DNA of 64,000 nt from Streptomyces radicis (GCF_003626575.1 NZ_RBDY01000007.1:1-64000), one strand, 5' to 3'. Shown: positions 8,405 through 18,574, counted from the first letter of the stretch. Translations and numbers: made by a program. The notes: generated by a model from the sequence alone, not told the origin.

Positions 8405-8455
8405 GTTCATGATCGTTCATAAGCATCAATGATTAACCATTAAGCTCAATGAACG
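8405..8455. promoter_or_regulatory. Operator region of the sugar ABC operon
   Basis: An AT-rich island between divergent genes. GTTCAT occurs at 8405-8410 and 8415-8420, and its inverted copy ATGAAC at 8449-8454 (CGTTCAT/ATGAACG). The centre holds a near-perfect palindrome AATGATTAACCATT (8428-8441). Repeats with such ~10-bp spacing fit a DeoR-type repressor, most likely the adjacent gene product. Confidence 0.6.
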
Positions 8456-8474
8456 ACCGTGAGAGGGGGCCGTC

Positions 8475-9569
8475 GTGCTCGTGGAACAACGGCAGGAGTT
8501 GCTGCTGCGGGAGCTGCGCGCCACCGGGGCGGTGCGCGTGGCCGACCTCGCCGTCCGCTTCGGGGTGTCGGCGGGAACGATCAGGCGCGATCTCTCGGAG
8601 CTCGCGGCGCTCGGCCGCCTGACGAAGGTGCGCGGCGGGGCGATCACGGCGGTGCCCGCGGCGAAGCCGCGGCACGAGCCGTGCCCCGAGCCGGTGTTCG
8701 CGGACGGGGAGGGCCCGACGCTGGGGCTCCTCGTGCCGTCCGCGACGTACTACTACCCCAACGTGGTCGGCGGCGTCAGGGCCGTGGCGGCGCGGCGGGG
8801 GGCGCGCATCGTGATCGGTCTCACGGACTACGCGCCGCCGCGCGACCTCCAGCAGATCGACGAGCTGTGCTCGTCGGGCGCGGACGGGCTGCTGATCGCC
8901 TCGGCGAGCGGCCACTACGTGCCCGAGGCCACGCTGGAGCGGCTGCGGGCGACGGGGAAGCCGTTCGTGCTGATGGAACGGCATCCCGAGGATTCGTTCG
9001 AGCCCTGCGAGTTCGTGGTCTCCGACCACCGGCAGGGCGCGTACCGGGCGGTCGGCCACCTGCACGCGCTCGGGCACGACCGGGTCGCCTGCTACCTGAC
9101 CGGCAGCCCGACCGCGCCGCTCGTGGCCGAGGGGCACGCCCACGCGGTCGCGCGGCTCGGGCTGGACCCGTCGGCGCCCGTGGTGGACGGCGGGCGGCCG
9201 CCGTTGGGCTCGCGCCAGGCGGTGCGGCAGTACGACACGTTCATCGACCGCTGCGTGGCGAGCGGGGCGAGGGCGGCGCTCGTGCACTCCGACCACGACG
9301 CGATCGAGCTGCTGCAACGGCTGCGGGCGCGGGGGTTGCGCACGCCCGAGGACATGGCGCTGATCGCGTACGACGACGAGTTCGCGGCGCTGGCCGAGGT
9401 GCCGCTCACGGCGGTGGCGCCGCCCAAGCGGCAGTTGGGCGAGCAGGCGGCGCACCTGCTGCTCGACCGCCTGCGGGCACCTGGCCCGCTCCCCGCGCGC
9501 CAGGTGGTGCTACAGCCGACGCTGACGGTACGAGCCTCCTGCGGCGCGGCGGGCCTTGCCGCCGCGTGA
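8475..9569 (+). CDS. DeoR-type HTH/LacI-type sensor hybrid transcriptional repressor
   Basis: A 364-residue regulator. Residues 1-55 form a DeoR winged helix (VADLAVRFGVSAGTIRRDLS, recognition helix TIRRDLSEL, wing KVRGGAI). Residues from about 80 form a periplasmic-binding-protein-like sugar sensor as in LacI (LGLLVPSATYYYP..., final segment PPKRQLGEQAAHLLLDRL). DeoR proteins usually have a sugar-phosphate sensor, so this is a domain hybrid. It starts at GTG 8475 after a GAGAGGGGG ribosome site. It is divergent from the sugar ABC operon, which it probably represses until the sugar binds. Confidence 0.85.
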   Translation: MLVEQRQELLLRELRATGAVRVADLAVRFGVSAGTIRRDLSELAALGRLTKVRGGAITAVPAAKPRHEPCPEPVFADGEGPTLGLLVPSATYYYPNVVGGVRAVAARRGARIVIGLTDYAPPRDLQQIDELCSSGADGLLIASASGHYVPEATLERLRATGKPFVLMERHPEDSFEPCEFVVSDHRQGAYRAVGHLHALGHDRVACYLTGSPTAPLVAEGHAHAVARLGLDPSAPVVDGGRPPLGSRQAVRQYDTFIDRCVASGARAALVHSDHDAIELLQRLRARGLRTPEDMALIAYDDEFAALAEVPLTAVAPPKRQLGEQAAHLLLDRLRAPGPLPARQVVLQPTLTVRASCGAAGLAAA

Positions 9570-9806
9570 GCGGAGGCTGCGCCGCCCCGCCGCCTGCGGC
9601 GGGCCCCGCAGCACGATGCGCTGGCGCGCACGGCGCGGCGTGGCGGCGCCGCCGTGCCGCCCCGGCGGCCGGTAGCGCTCCGCGCCTGGCGCGCAGCGCA
9701 GGCGTGTTGCGCGGTGGGCCTCGCCGCTGGCGCGAACGCCCTGGCGGGCGGGCTCGCGGCGGCGAAGCCGTGCCGCACCGCGCGGGGGCCCTGCGCCGGG
9801 GCGCTG

Positions 9807-9824
9807 ACCGGCCGTCCGGCCGGT
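9807..9824. terminator. Hairpin between convergent genes
   Basis: An inverted repeat ACCGGCCG-TC-CGGCCGGT lies 22 bp from the ADP-ribosylglycohydrolase stop. A second one, CCCGCCGC-CT-GCGGCGGG, lies near 9577-9595. The 277-bp spacer is otherwise extremely GC-rich and without a supported gene. A T-tail is absent, as is usual in streptomycetes. Confidence 0.35.
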
Positions 9825-9846
9825 AAGGGCGGGCGGGTGGGCGCCC

Positions 9847-10965
9847 CTAGCCCCGTGGGTAACGGCTCAGCCACACCTCCGCCGAGTCCGCCGGGCCGTG
9901 GAGGGCCGGGCCCTGGGTCATCTCCATCGCGAAGTCGTCCGCGAGCTCCAGGATCGTCGCGCGGCCCTCCACCTCGGCCAACCACGCCGGAGGCAACGCC
10001 GTTTCGCCGTGCAGGGCACCCAGCAGGTTGCCGCAGATCGAGCCCGTGGAGTCGGAGTCGCCGCCGTGGTTGACCGCGAGGAGCAGGCCGTGGCGCATGT
10101 CCTCGGCCACCAGCGCGCAGTACACCGCGATCGCCAGGGACTCCTCGGCCGTCCAGCCCTCGCCGAGCGACTCGACGCGCTCGGGGCTCGGCAGCCCCTG
10201 ACGCACCGCGCCGAGCGCCTTCTTGAGCGCCTCCGTCGTCTCCTCGTGCCCGGGGCGCGTCGCCAGCTGGACGAGCGCCTTCTGCACCGCCGCGTCCAGG
10301 TCCTCGCCGCGCACGAGCGCGTGCACGATCGCGGCGAACGCGCCCGCCGCCAGGATGCCCGTCGGGTGGCCGTGCGTCTGCGCGGCGCACTCGACGGCCA
10401 GTTGGAAGACCAGCTGCGGCTCCCAGCCCACCAGCAGCCCGAAGGGCGCCGAGCGCATGACCGTGCCGCAGCCCTTGGACTCGGGGTTCTTGGGCCGGTC
10501 CACCGTGCCCATCACGTCGTCGCCGAGGCCGCTCAGGCACGCCCGGCCCGGCGCGCGCCGCGCGTAGAGCCACTCCTCGCGCGCCAACCAGCCGTCGCCC
10601 GCCCGCCGTTCGTCCGGGCCCCACTCGTGCTGCGTCCTGAACCACCGCCGGTACGCCGCGTGCACATCCGTCGGCGGGTGCCACGCCCCGGTGTCGCGGC
10701 GGACGTGCGCGCGGATCAGCCCGTCCACGGTGAACAGCGTCATCTGCGTGTCGTCCGTCACCGCCCCGCGCCGCCCGTACGCCTCGACGTAGTCGGTCAC
10801 CCCGGCGGGCCCGTGCGCCTCGGTGATCTCGGCGAGCGACGCGAACTCGATCCCCGCCCCGAGCGCGTCCCCGATCGCCCCGCCGAGCAGGCAGCCGCGC
10901 ACCCGGCCGCGGAAGTCCTGCTGCTCCGCGCGCCCCCACAGCGCGCCGCCGACCGGGGCCGTCAC
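9847..10965 (-). CDS. ADP-ribosylglycohydrolase family protein
   Basis: A 372-residue DraG-like hydrolase that removes ADP-ribose from proteins or small molecules. The dinuclear-metal ligands are seen in GGAIGDALG (28-36), TDDT (70-73) and [10 protein letters not shown] (301-310), all in the expected order. It starts at GTG 10965, whose TGA overlaps the fbiC stop (GTGA), so it is translated from the fbiC message. Why an ADP-ribosyl hydrolase is coupled to F420 biosynthesis is unknown; NAD-related nucleotide turnover is one possibility. Confidence 0.9.
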   Translation of the reverse strand: MTAPVGGALWGRAEQQDFRGRVRGCLLGGAIGDALGAGIEFASLAEITEAHGPAGVTDYVEAYGRRGAVTDDTQMTLFTVDGLIRAHVRRDTGAWHPPTDVHAAYRRWFRTQHEWGPDERRAGDGWLAREEWLYARRAPGRACLSGLGDDVMGTVDRPKNPESKGCGTVMRSAPFGLLVGWEPQLVFQLAVECAAQTHGHPTGILAAGAFAAIVHALVRGEDLDAAVQKALVQLATRPGHEETTEALKKALGAVRQGLPSPERVESLGEGWTAEESLAIAVYCALVAEDMRHGLLLAVNHGGDSDSTGSICGNLLGALHGETALPPAWLAEVEGRATILELADDFAMEMTQGPALHGPADSAEVWLSRYPRG

Positions 10966-13619
10966 GCGTCGGCTCCCGCCCCTGGAAGCACGGGCAGCAG
11001 CCGCGGCAGGCGCCCTTCGGCGGCGAGCGCCGCCGCCTCGCGCTCGGGCGACACCGCGCCGTAGAGCGTCGTGCGCAGCCGCGAAGGGCGGCCCGCCGCC
11101 TCGGCGATGGCCCGCAGGTCGCCCACCGAGCGGTAGGAGCCGTAGGCCGAGCCCGCCATGCGCGAGATGGTCTCCTCCATCAACGTGCCGCCCAGGTCGT
11201 TCGCCCCCGAGCGCAGCATCTCCGCCGCGCCCTCGGTGCCCAGCTTGACCCAGCTCGTCTGGATGTTCCTGATGTGCGGGTGGAGCAGCAGCCTGGCCAT
11301 CGCGGTGACCGCGCGGTTGTCGCGGTGGGTGGGCCCTGGGCGGGCGATCCCGGCCAGGTAGACGGGGGCGTTGGTGTGGATGAACGGCAGCGTCACGAAC
11401 TCGGTGAAGCCCTCGACGCCCTTCTCCTCGTTCGCCCGCTGGATCCCGGCCAGCGTCCGCAGGTGGCCCAGCCAGTGGCGCGGCTGGTCGACGTGCCCGT
11501 ACATCATCGTGGAGGAGGAGCGCAGGCCCAGCTCGTGCGCCGTGGTCACCACCTCGATCCAGGTGCTCGTCGGCAGCTTGCCCTTGGTGAGGATCCAGCG
11601 GACGTCGTCGTCCAGGATCTCGGCCGCGGTGCCGGGGATCGAGTCGAGCCCGGCCTCGCGCGCTGCGGTCAGCCAGTCGCGGATCGACATCCCGGTGCGG
11701 GACGCGCCGTTGACGACCTCCATGGGCGAGAACGCGTGGACGTGGATGCCGGGCGCGCGCTCCTTGACGGCCCGCACGATGTCGAAGTAGGCGTCGCCCG
11801 GCAGGTCGGGGTGAATGCCGCCCTGCATGCACACCTCGACGGCGCCCACCTCCCATGCCTGCGCGGCACGTTCGGCGACCTGGTCGAGGGAGAGGGTGTA
11901 CGCGTCGGCGTCGGTGCGGCGCTGCGCGAAGGCGCAGAAGCGGCAGCCGGTGTAGCAGACGTTGGTGAAGTTGATGTTCCGGGTGACGACATAGGTGACC
12001 TCGTCGCCGACGACCGAGCGCCGCAGGTCGTCGGCGACGCGGCACAGCGCGTCGAGCGCGGGCCCTTCGGCGTGCAGCAGCGCGAGCGCCTGGTCGTCGG
12101 TCAGCCGCGTCGGGTCGTCGGCGGCGACGGCGAGCGCGGAGCGCGCCTCGGAGTCGAGGCGCTCCACGCGCGCCCCCGGCTCGGCCGCCATGCCGGGCCG
12201 GGCCCGCAGCGCCAGCTCGGCCCAGTCGCCGTAGACCTCGTCGAAGTCGGCCCGCCGGTCGCCCGTGCGCCCCTCGGTGTCGATCGAACGGTGCAGGTCC
12301 GTGCGGCCCCGCGCGGTCAGCGGCCGGTCGGGCTCCTGCCAGGGCAGGCCGCGCGGGATCGCGTCCTCGCGGGCCAGGCCGGTGTCCGGGTCGGCCAGGG
12401 CCGTGACATGCGGCAGCAGCCTGGGGTCGAGCCACGGCTCGCCGCGCGTGATGAACTCGGGGTAGATCGTGAGGCGTTCACGCAGCGTGAAGCCCGACTC
12501 GGCGGTGCGCGCCGCGAGATCGTCCAGGTGCGGCCAGGGGCGCTCGGGGTTGACATGGTCGGGGGTCAGCGGCGAGACGCCGCCCCAGTCGTCGATGCCC
12601 GCGCGGATCAGCAGCGCGTACTCGTCGTCCACCAGGTTGGGCGGCGCCTGCACCCGGGCCGCGGGGCCGAGGAGCAGCCGGGTCACGGCCACCGCCGCAG
12701 CCAGCTCGCTGAGCTCGGCGTCCGGCATGGCGCGCATCGCGGTGTCGGGCTTGGCCCTGAAGTTCTGCACGATGACCTCCTGGACGCCCCGGTAGGCGCG
12801 CGCGACCTTGCGCAGCGCGAACACCGAGTCGGCGCGCTCCTCGTAGGTCTCGCCGATGCCGATGAGGAGGCCCGAGGTGAACGGGACGCTGGAACGCCCC
12901 GCGTCCTCGAGCACCCGAAGGCGCACGGCCGGCTCCTTGTCGGGCGAGCCGTGGTGCGGGCCGCCGGGCTCGGACCACAGGCGCGTCGCGGTGGTCTCCA
13001 GCATCATGCCCATCGAGGGCGCGACGGGCTTGAGGCGCTGGAAGTCGGTCCAGGACAGCACCCCGGGGTTGAGGTGCGGCAGCAGCCCGGTCTCCTCGAG
13101 CACCCGCACGGCCATCGCGCGCAGATACGCGAGCGTCGAGTCGTACCCGGCCGCGTCGAGCCACGCGCGCGCCTCGGGCCAGCGCGCCTCGGGCCGGTCG
13201 CCCAGGGTGAACAGGGCCTCCTTGCAGCCCATCTCGGCGCCGCGCCGCGCGATGTCCACCACCTCGTCGGGGGAGAGGAACATCCCGTGCCCCGCCGCCC
13301 GCAGCTTCCCCGGCACGGTCACAAAGGTGCAGTAGTGGCAGCGGTCCCGGCAGAGCCTGGTCAGCGGGATGAACACCTTCTTGGAGAACGTGATCACACC
13401 CGGGCGCCCCGCGGCCTCGAGCCCCGCGTCCCGCACCCGGGCGGCGGCCGCCGCGAGCCGTTCGAGGTCGGCGCCTCGCGCCTGGAGCAGCACGGCCGCC
13501 TCGGCCACGTCAAGCGCCACCCCGTCCTCGGCCCGGCGCAGCGCCCGCCGCATCGCGTTGGCCGTCGGACGGTCCCCGGGGGCGTGCCCTGACGTCGGTT
13601 CCTGCGCGCTCGTAGTCAT
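10962..13619 (-). CDS. fbiC: FO synthase (7,8-didemethyl-8-hydroxy-5-deazariboflavin synthase), CofG-CofH fusion
   Basis: An 885-residue double radical-SAM enzyme that makes the deazaflavin chromophore (FO) of coenzyme F420 from tyrosine and 5-amino-6-ribitylaminouracil. Two CxxxCxxC clusters are visible: C90/C94/C97 (CRDRCHYC) in the N-terminal CofG half and C555/C559/C562 (CYTGCRFC) in the C-terminal CofH half. Length and two-domain order match actinobacterial FbiC. The start codon ATG 13619 has TATCCT on its strand ending 7 nt upstream, so it may be leaderless, although GGAGG is also just before ATG. It is divergent from the PHP phosphoesterase and coupled to the ADP-ribosylglycohydrolase gene. 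Confidence 0.97.
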   Translation of the reverse strand: MTTSAQEPTSGHAPGDRPTANAMRRALRRAEDGVALDVAEAAVLLQARGADLERLAAAAARVRDAGLEAAGRPGVITFSKKVFIPLTRLCRDRCHYCTFVTVPGKLRAAGHGMFLSPDEVVDIARRGAEMGCKEALFTLGDRPEARWPEARAWLDAAGYDSTLAYLRAMAVRVLEETGLLPHLNPGVLSWTDFQRLKPVAPSMGMMLETTATRLWSEPGGPHHGSPDKEPAVRLRVLEDAGRSSVPFTSGLLIGIGETYEERADSVFALRKVARAYRGVQEVIVQNFRAKPDTAMRAMPDAELSELAAAVAVTRLLLGPAARVQAPPNLVDDEYALLIRAGIDDWGGVSPLTPDHVNPERPWPHLDDLAARTAESGFTLRERLTIYPEFITRGEPWLDPRLLPHVTALADPDTGLAREDAIPRGLPWQEPDRPLTARGRTDLHRSIDTEGRTGDRRADFDEVYGDWAELALRARPGMAAEPGARVERLDSEARSALAVAADDPTRLTDDQALALLHAEGPALDALCRVADDLRRSVVGDEVTYVVTRNINFTNVCYTGCRFCAFAQRRTDADAYTLSLDQVAERAAQAWEVGAVEVCMQGGIHPDLPGDAYFDIVRAVKERAPGIHVHAFSPMEVVNGASRTGMSIRDWLTAAREAGLDSIPGTAAEILDDDVRWILTKGKLPTSTWIEVVTTAHELGLRSSSTMMYGHVDQPRHWLGHLRTLAGIQRANEEKGVEGFTEFVTLPFIHTNAPVYLAGIARPGPTHRDNRAVTAMARLLLHPHIRNIQTSWVKLGTEGAAEMLRSGANDLGGTLMEETISRMAGSAYGSYRSVGDLRAIAEAAGRPSRLRTTLYGAVSPEREAAALAAEGRLPRLLPVLPGAGADA

Positions 13620-13704
13620 GCCTCCGAGGATAAGAGCGGGACGAACACCAGAACACGGCGTCGCCCATGGAGCACGCCCCCGCCCCGGGCCTACCCTGGC
13701 GCCG

Positions 13705-15147
13705 GTGGAATTCGCTCAGGCAGACGACGGCGCCGAACAGACACGCACCCTTCGCGGCCATCTCGCCCCCGGCGCCCCCGACTTCGTGTACCTGCCGGTC
13801 CAGGTGCCGCCGGGCGTGCGGCGGATCGCCGTCTCGTACGCCTACGACAGGCCCGAGGTCCCCGCGGGCACCCGGGGCAACGCCCTGGACATCGGCGTCT
13901 TCGACGAGCGCGGCACCGACCCGCCGGGCGAGGGCTTCCGCGGCTGGTCGGGCGGCGCGCGCACCGCGTTCACCATCGGCGCCGAAGGGGCCACGCCCGG
14001 CTATCTGGCGGGCCCGGTCGGCGCGGGCGTGTGGCACGTGGTGCTCGCGCCCTACACCGTCGCCCCAGGTGGCCTGGACTACGAGGTCACCGTGCCCCTC
14101 ACCCACGGGCGCGGAGGGCGAACCCCGCGCCCCGCGTATCCGCCGGAGCGCGCGGCGGGCCGGGGCCGCGCCTGGTACCGGGGCGACTGCCATCTGCACA
14201 CGGTGTACTCGGACGGGCGGCGCACGCCGGCCGAGGTCGCGGCGGCCGCGCGCGCCGGGGGGCTCGACTTCATCGTCACCACCGAGCACAACACCCCGGC
14301 GGGGCACGGGGCCTGGGAGGGCCTGTGGGGCCCCGACCTGCTGGTGCTGTGCGGCGAGGAGGTCACCACGCGCAACGGCCACTGCCTCGCGCTCGGCATC
14401 GCCCCCGGCACGTTCATCGACTGGCGCTACCGCGCGCGCGACGGCGCGTTCGCCCACTACGCGCGCCGCATCCGCCGCGCGGGCGGGCTCGTGGTACCGG
14501 CGCACCCCCATGCCGCGTGCGTCGGCTGCTCCTGGAGGTTCGGCTTCGCCGAGGCCGACGCCGTCGAGGTGTGGAACGGGCCATGGACGCCGACCGACGA
14601 GGCGCACCTGGCCACCTGGGACGGCATGCTCCGCTCTGGCGACGCCTGGCTGCCCGCGATGGGCAACAGCGACGCCCACCGCGAGCCCCAACGGGTCGGC
14701 CTGCCCCAGACCGTGGTGCTCGCCGATGACCTGACGCGCCGCGCGATCCTGGACGGGATCGGTTCAGGCCGTAGTTACCTGGCCGAATCCTCCTCCGTCG
14801 CCCTGACGTTCGGCGCCGACGACGGGCGCGGGCGCCACGCGGGCATCGGCGAACGGCTCGACGCGCCCCCCGAGGCCCCCGTCACCGCCCGCCTCACGGC
14901 CTCGGGCGTGCCGGGCGGAGAGGTCCGCCTGGTCTCCGACCAGGGGGTCATGCACACCGGTCACCTCTCGGCCGCCGGCACGGGCGAGGTGAGCTGGACG
15001 ACCACCCCGGGCAACGCCACATGGGTCCGCGCCGAGGTCAGGCACCCGGCCCCCGAGGACGGCGCCCCCGGCGTCCCAGGACCGATCCCAGGACCGATGG
15101 CCGCGATGACGAACCCGGTCTTTCTCGGGGCAGGCCCACACGGATAG
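13705..15147 (+). CDS. CehA/McbA-type PHP-domain metallohydrolase
   Basis: A 480-residue protein. Residues 1-140 form a beta-rich region ([20 protein letters not shown]..., [16 protein letters not shown]). A PHP phosphoesterase domain then follows, with metal-ligand motifs HLH (163-165), TEHN (193-196), [10 protein letters not shown] (217-226), PAHPHA and GNSDAHR. The closing part (residues 370-480) is another beta domain. The PHP family hydrolyses phosphoesters or carbamates; the substrate here is unknown. Its start is GTG 13705: the hexamer TACCCT (13692-13697) ends 7 nt before it, which suggests a leaderless transcript. It is divergent from fbiC and 49 bp ahead of afsR on the same strand. 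Confidence 0.85.
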   Translation: MEFAQADDGAEQTRTLRGHLAPGAPDFVYLPVQVPPGVRRIAVSYAYDRPEVPAGTRGNALDIGVFDERGTDPPGEGFRGWSGGARTAFTIGAEGATPGYLAGPVGAGVWHVVLAPYTVAPGGLDYEVTVPLTHGRGGRTPRPAYPPERAAGRGRAWYRGDCHLHTVYSDGRRTPAEVAAAARAGGLDFIVTTEHNTPAGHGAWEGLWGPDLLVLCGEEVTTRNGHCLALGIAPGTFIDWRYRARDGAFAHYARRIRRAGGLVVPAHPHAACVGCSWRFGFAEADAVEVWNGPWTPTDEAHLATWDGMLRSGDAWLPAMGNSDAHREPQRVGLPQTVVLADDLTRRAILDGIGSGRSYLAESSSVALTFGADDGRGRHAGIGERLDAPPEAPVTARLTASGVPGGEVRLVSDQGVMHTGHLSAAGTGEVSWTTTPGNATWVRAEVRHPAPEDGAPGVPGPIPGPMAAMTNPVFLGAGPHG

Positions 15148-15196
15148 ACTCCAACGTTCGCGCCCCATACGTTGAATTGGTAAAGCAGAGGACGCC

Positions 15197-18127
15197 ATGG
15201 CCGTTGGTGAGGGGACCACGGGGGGTCACACGCCTGCCTTGCGTTTCGCCGTGCTCGGCCCGGTGCGCGCCTGGCTCGGGGAGAGACCACTGGCCTCCGG
15301 TTCGCCTCAGCAACGGGCCCTCCTCGCCGCCCTCCTGCTCCGCCGCGGCCGCACCGCCACCGCGCAGGAGCTGGTCACCGCGCTGTGGGGCGAGGAGCCC
15401 CCGCTCCAGGCCGTCGCCGCGCTGCGCACCTACGCCTCCCGGCTGCGCCGCTCCCTCGCGCCGCGCTCGGAGGTGCTGGTCACCGACCTCGGCGGCTACG
15501 CGCTACGCCTGGGCCCTTTCGACGAGCTCGACCTCGACACCGTCACCAAGCTGACCGCCGAGGCCGAGAAGTCGGCGGCCACCGGCGAGTTGACCCGCGC
15601 CCACGACCTCTACGGCAAGGCCCTCGCGCTGTGGGACGGCGAGGCGCTCGGCGGCATGCCGGGGCACGAGTCGGAGATGGAGCGCGACCGGCTGGCCGAG
15701 CAGCGCCTCGTGCTGCGCGAGGCGCGCCTGGATGTCGGCATCCAGGCCGGGCTGCACGCCGAGGCCGTCTCCGAGCTGACCGCCCTGACCACCGCGGAGC
15801 CCCTGCGGGAGCGGCTGCGCGAGCTGCTGATGCTCGCGCTCTACCGCAGCGGCAGGCAGGCCGAGGCCCTCGCGGTCTACGCCGACGCCCGCAAGCTCCT
15901 CATCGACGAGCTCGGCGTCGAGCCACGGCCCGAGCTGTCCGACCTCCAGCAGCGCATCCTCAACGCCGACACCACGCTCAACCAGCCCACGCAGCAGCTC
16001 TCCTCGGCCGCCCCCGTCGTCCGCCCCGCGCAACTCCCGGCCGCGGTCCCCGACTTCACGGGACGCAAGGCGTTCGTCGCCGAGCTCGGCGCCCAACTCG
16101 CCTCCGCCGACGGGCGGGTGATGGCCGTTTCGGCGGTGGCCGGGATCGGCGGCGTCGGCAAGACGACGCTGGCCGTGCAGGTCGCGCACGCCGCACGCGA
16201 GCACTTCCCCGACGGCCAGCTCTATGTCGACCTCCAGGGCGCGGGCGCCGCGCCATCGGACCCGGCCGCCGTGCTCGGCGCGTTCCTGCGGGCGCTCGGC
16301 CAGCAGGACACCGGCATACCCGAGACCCTGGACGAACGCGCCGCGCTCTACCGCTCGTTGCTCGACGGCCGCCGCGTGCTCACGCTCCTGGACAACGCCC
16401 GCGACGCCGCCCAGGTGCGGCACCTGCTGCCCGGCACGCCCGGCTGCGCCACGCTCATCACGAGCCGGGTGCGGATGGTCGACCTGGCGGGGGCGCACCT
16501 CGTCGACCTCGACGTGATGAGCCCCGAGGAGGCGCTGACCCTCTTCACCCGCATCGTCGGGCCCGAGCGCGTCAACGCCGAGCGCAACGCCGCGATGGAC
16601 GTCGTCGCCGCGTGCGGCTTCCTGCCCCTGGCCATCCGCATCGCCGCCTCGCGCCTGGCCACCCGCCGCACCTGGACCGTGGCCACCCTGGCGCGCAAGC
16701 TCAGCGACGAACGCCGCCGCCTCGACGAGCTCCAGGCGGGCGACCAGGCCGTGAAGGCCACGTTCGAGCTGGGCTATGGCCAGCTGGAGCGCGAACAGGC
16801 CCGCGCGTTCCGCCTGTTGGGCCTGGCCGACGGCCCCGACATCTCCCTCGCCGCCGCGAGCGCCCTGCTGGGCCGCGACCCGGCCGACGCCGAACACCTC
16901 CTGGAGACGCTGGTCGACACCTCGCTCCTCGAGTCGGCGGCCCCGGGCCGGTACCGCTTCCACGACCTGGTCCGCCTCTTCGCCCGCGCCTGCGCGGAGC
17001 GCGACGAGCAGCCCCCCGCCGAGCGCGCCGCCGCCCTCGCCCGCCTGCTCGACTTCTACCTCGCCACCACCGCGCGGGTCTACGCCGTCCAGCGGCCCGG
17101 CGACCGCCTCCCCGACCACCTCGCGCCCACCGAGAGCCCGGGGTTGAGCTTCGCCAACGGGAGCGCGGCCCTCGACTGGCTGTTCGCGGAGGCCGACTGC
17201 CTGCTGGCCTGCGTCCGCCAGCTCGCCCTCGGGGACACGTTGCGCGCCTGCACCGACCTGCTGCTCGCGGCGCGCGACCTGGACGAATCCGGCACGTTCT
17301 CCCGGCAGTTCGAGCAGGCCGCGCTCACCGTCCTCGACGCCGCGTGCCGCTCGACGGACCCGCTGATCGAGGGCCGCGTGCGCCTGGCCCTCACCCACGC
17401 CTACAACCTGGCCTGGCGCCTCGACGAGGCCGAGGAGCAGGCGCGCCACGCGCACCTGCTCGGCCTCGAGGCCAACGACCCGGTGTCCTCGTGCATGGCG
17501 CCCAACGAGCGCGGCGGCATCGCGTTCCACCGCGAGCGGTACGCGGACGCCGTCGAGTACCTGGAGTACGCCCTGGCCGCCTTCCGCCGCGACGGCAACA
17601 GGGCGGGCGAGGCCAGCGCGTTGACCAATCTGTCGCGGGCACACTCCTCGCTCGGCGAGCACGAGCTCGCGGTGCGGCTGGCCAGGGAGGCCATCGACCG
17701 CTACGTGGAGCTGGGTTCGAGCCTCAGGCTGGCCAACGGGCACTACGCGCTCGGGGTGTTGCTGACCGCGGCGGGTGAGCATGCCGCGGCCTTCGACGAG
17801 TTGTCGGCCGCGCTCGCGGGCTTCGAGGAGAACCGGCAGCGGGTGTGGGTCGGCATGACCTTCATCCGCATGGCCGAGGCCACGCTGGGCACGGACGCCC
17901 CCGACGGGTCGGCGGCGCTGGCGGAGCGCGCGGTCGCCCAGTTCAGGGACGTCGGCAACGAGTGGATGCAGGCCCGCGCGCTCACCATGCTGGGCCGGGC
18001 ACTCGACGCCGTGGGCCAGCCGGGCCGGGCCAGGGCGTGCTGGCAGCAGGCGCTGACCGCGTTCGAGAAGCTCGGCAGCGGGGAAGCGGCGGAAGTGCGG
18101 AACCTCCTGGGCTCCGTGGGCGTCTGA
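15197..18127 (+). CDS. afsR: AfsR: SARP-family STAND transcriptional regulator of secondary metabolism
   Basis: A 976-residue regulator (S. coelicolor AfsR is about 993). Domain order: SARP winged-helix DNA-binding domain (about 15-105), bacterial transcriptional activation domain (110-255), NB-ARC ATPase with P-loop GIGGVGKTT (316-324), a winged linker, and a C-terminal TPR array (about 680-976). AfsR is phosphorylated by Ser/Thr kinases such as AfsK, binds the afsS promoter with its direct-repeat-reading SARP domain and uses ATP hydrolysis to promote transcription. The identification rests on this architecture plus afsS directly downstream and afsK 4 kb away. ATG 15197 is preceded by AGAGGA. 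TPR-STAND arrays can also bind peptide ligands, which matters given the peptide gene downstream. Confidence 0.9.
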   Translation: MAVGEGTTGGHTPALRFAVLGPVRAWLGERPLASGSPQQRALLAALLLRRGRTATAQELVTALWGEEPPLQAVAALRTYASRLRRSLAPRSEVLVTDLGGYALRLGPFDELDLDTVTKLTAEAEKSAATGELTRAHDLYGKALALWDGEALGGMPGHESEMERDRLAEQRLVLREARLDVGIQAGLHAEAVSELTALTTAEPLRERLRELLMLALYRSGRQAEALAVYADARKLLIDELGVEPRPELSDLQQRILNADTTLNQPTQQLSSAAPVVRPAQLPAAVPDFTGRKAFVAELGAQLASADGRVMAVSAVAGIGGVGKTTLAVQVAHAAREHFPDGQLYVDLQGAGAAPSDPAAVLGAFLRALGQQDTGIPETLDERAALYRSLLDGRRVLTLLDNARDAAQVRHLLPGTPGCATLITSRVRMVDLAGAHLVDLDVMSPEEALTLFTRIVGPERVNAERNAAMDVVAACGFLPLAIRIAASRLATRRTWTVATLARKLSDERRRLDELQAGDQAVKATFELGYGQLEREQARAFRLLGLADGPDISLAAASALLGRDPADAEHLLETLVDTSLLESAAPGRYRFHDLVRLFARACAERDEQPPAERAAALARLLDFYLATTARVYAVQRPGDRLPDHLAPTESPGLSFANGSAALDWLFAEADCLLACVRQLALGDTLRACTDLLLAARDLDESGTFSRQFEQAALTVLDAACRSTDPLIEGRVRLALTHAYNLAWRLDEAEEQARHAHLLGLEANDPVSSCMAPNERGGIAFHRERYADAVEYLEYALAAFRRDGNRAGEASALTNLSRAHSSLGEHELAVRLAREAIDRYVELGSSLRLANGHYALGVLLTAAGEHAAAFDELSAALAGFEENRQRVWVGMTFIRMAEATLGTDAPDGSAALAERAVAQFRDVGNEWMQARALTMLGRALDAVGQPGRARACWQQALTAFEKLGSGEAAEVRNLLGSVGV

Positions 18128-18168
18128 GCCACCGAGTCGCCCACTTTCGGCCCGCTCGTCCATCGAAT

Positions 18169-18186
18169 GTTTATCGCGGGCTGACA
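18169..18186 (+). promoter_or_regulatory. Possible AfsR/PhoP site upstream of afsS
   Basis: GTTTATCGCGG (18169-18179) resembles the 11-nt direct-repeat unit read by PhoP and AfsR at the S. coelicolor afsS promoter. The next unit (GCTGACA at 18180) matches poorly. GTTTATCGC also occurs after the exported peptide gene. No clear -10 is seen. Confidence 0.3.
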
Positions 18187-18301
18187 GGCTCGGGCGCACT
18201 CGGCCGCCTCATCGGGGGAGGGCGGCCGAGCGGGTCGGCCGCGGGTCGCGGAGGAGCCACGGCCGACCCACTACCGTCCCTCGTGACTTACGGAGTTCCA
18301 C

Positions 18302-18511
18302 ATGAGTGATGTCAAGCCGCAGGGCGACAACCACGTCTACGACGAGCCCACCAGCGCGGGGAGCGGTAAGAAGCCCACCGTCAAGCCGCAGGGTGACAAC
18401 CACGTCTACAGCGAGCCGGCGGCGACCGAAGGAAAGGGCAAGAAGCCCACGGTCAAGCCGCAGGGCGACAACCACGTCTACAGCGAGCCCGAGGGCAAGA
18501 GCGACAGCTGA
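18302..18511 (+). CDS. afsS: AfsS-like small triple-repeat protein
   Basis: A 69-residue soluble, charged protein made almost wholly of three repeats: VKPQGDNHVYDEP (4-16), VKPQGDNHVYSEP (27-39) and VKPQGDNHVYSEP (51-63), joined by Gly/Lys-rich linkers. AfsS (AfsR2) of S. coelicolor is a 63-residue protein with three repeats around a DNHMP core, often named sigma-like; it is transcribed under AfsR and boosts antibiotic production. Position immediately after afsR supports the match, but the core here is DNHVY and not DNHMP. ATG 18302 follows ACGGAG. No signal peptide or membrane segment is present. How AfsS acts is not known. Confidence 0.8.
   Translation: MSDVKPQGDNHVYDEPTSAGSGKKPTVKPQGDNHVYSEPAATEGKGKKPTVKPQGDNHVYSEPEGKSDS
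18311..18490 (+). repeat. Three in-frame repeats within the afsS-like gene
   Basis: Units start at GTCAAGCCGCAGG (18311, 18380 and 18452), spaced 69 and 72 bp apart. The first ~36 bp of each are nearly identical in DNA, and the linker GGTAAGAAGCCCACC is also repeated, which points to fairly recent duplication or gene conversion. Confidence 0.9.
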
Positions 18512-18536
18512 ATCGTCGCCAGTCCTCGTCACCGGT

Positions 18537-18574
18537 AACCGGCTGCGCCGCCTCCCCGCGATGCGCAGCCGGTT
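18537..18574 (+). terminator. Terminator after the afsS-like gene
   Basis: A perfect 12-bp stem AACCGGCTGCGC/GCGCAGCCGGTT with a 14-nt loop, followed by CTCTG, starts 25 nt after the afsS-like stop. It separates the afsS-like transcript from the exported peptide gene. Confidence 0.7.

Noticed and set aside
14929..14945. CTGGTCTCCGACCAGGG as a second dre site
   Set aside because: The half-sites are 3 bp apart instead of 2, and it lies within the PHP coding region.
17705..17730. GGTTCGAGCC resembling a tRNA T-loop
   Set aside because: It is inside the AfsR TPR coding region, without acceptor or anticodon stems. No tRNA or rRNA gene is seen in the window.
15503..18199. An 898-codon open frame antisense to afsR
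   Set aside because: A shadow of the well-supported AfsR frame; no ribosome site or domain.
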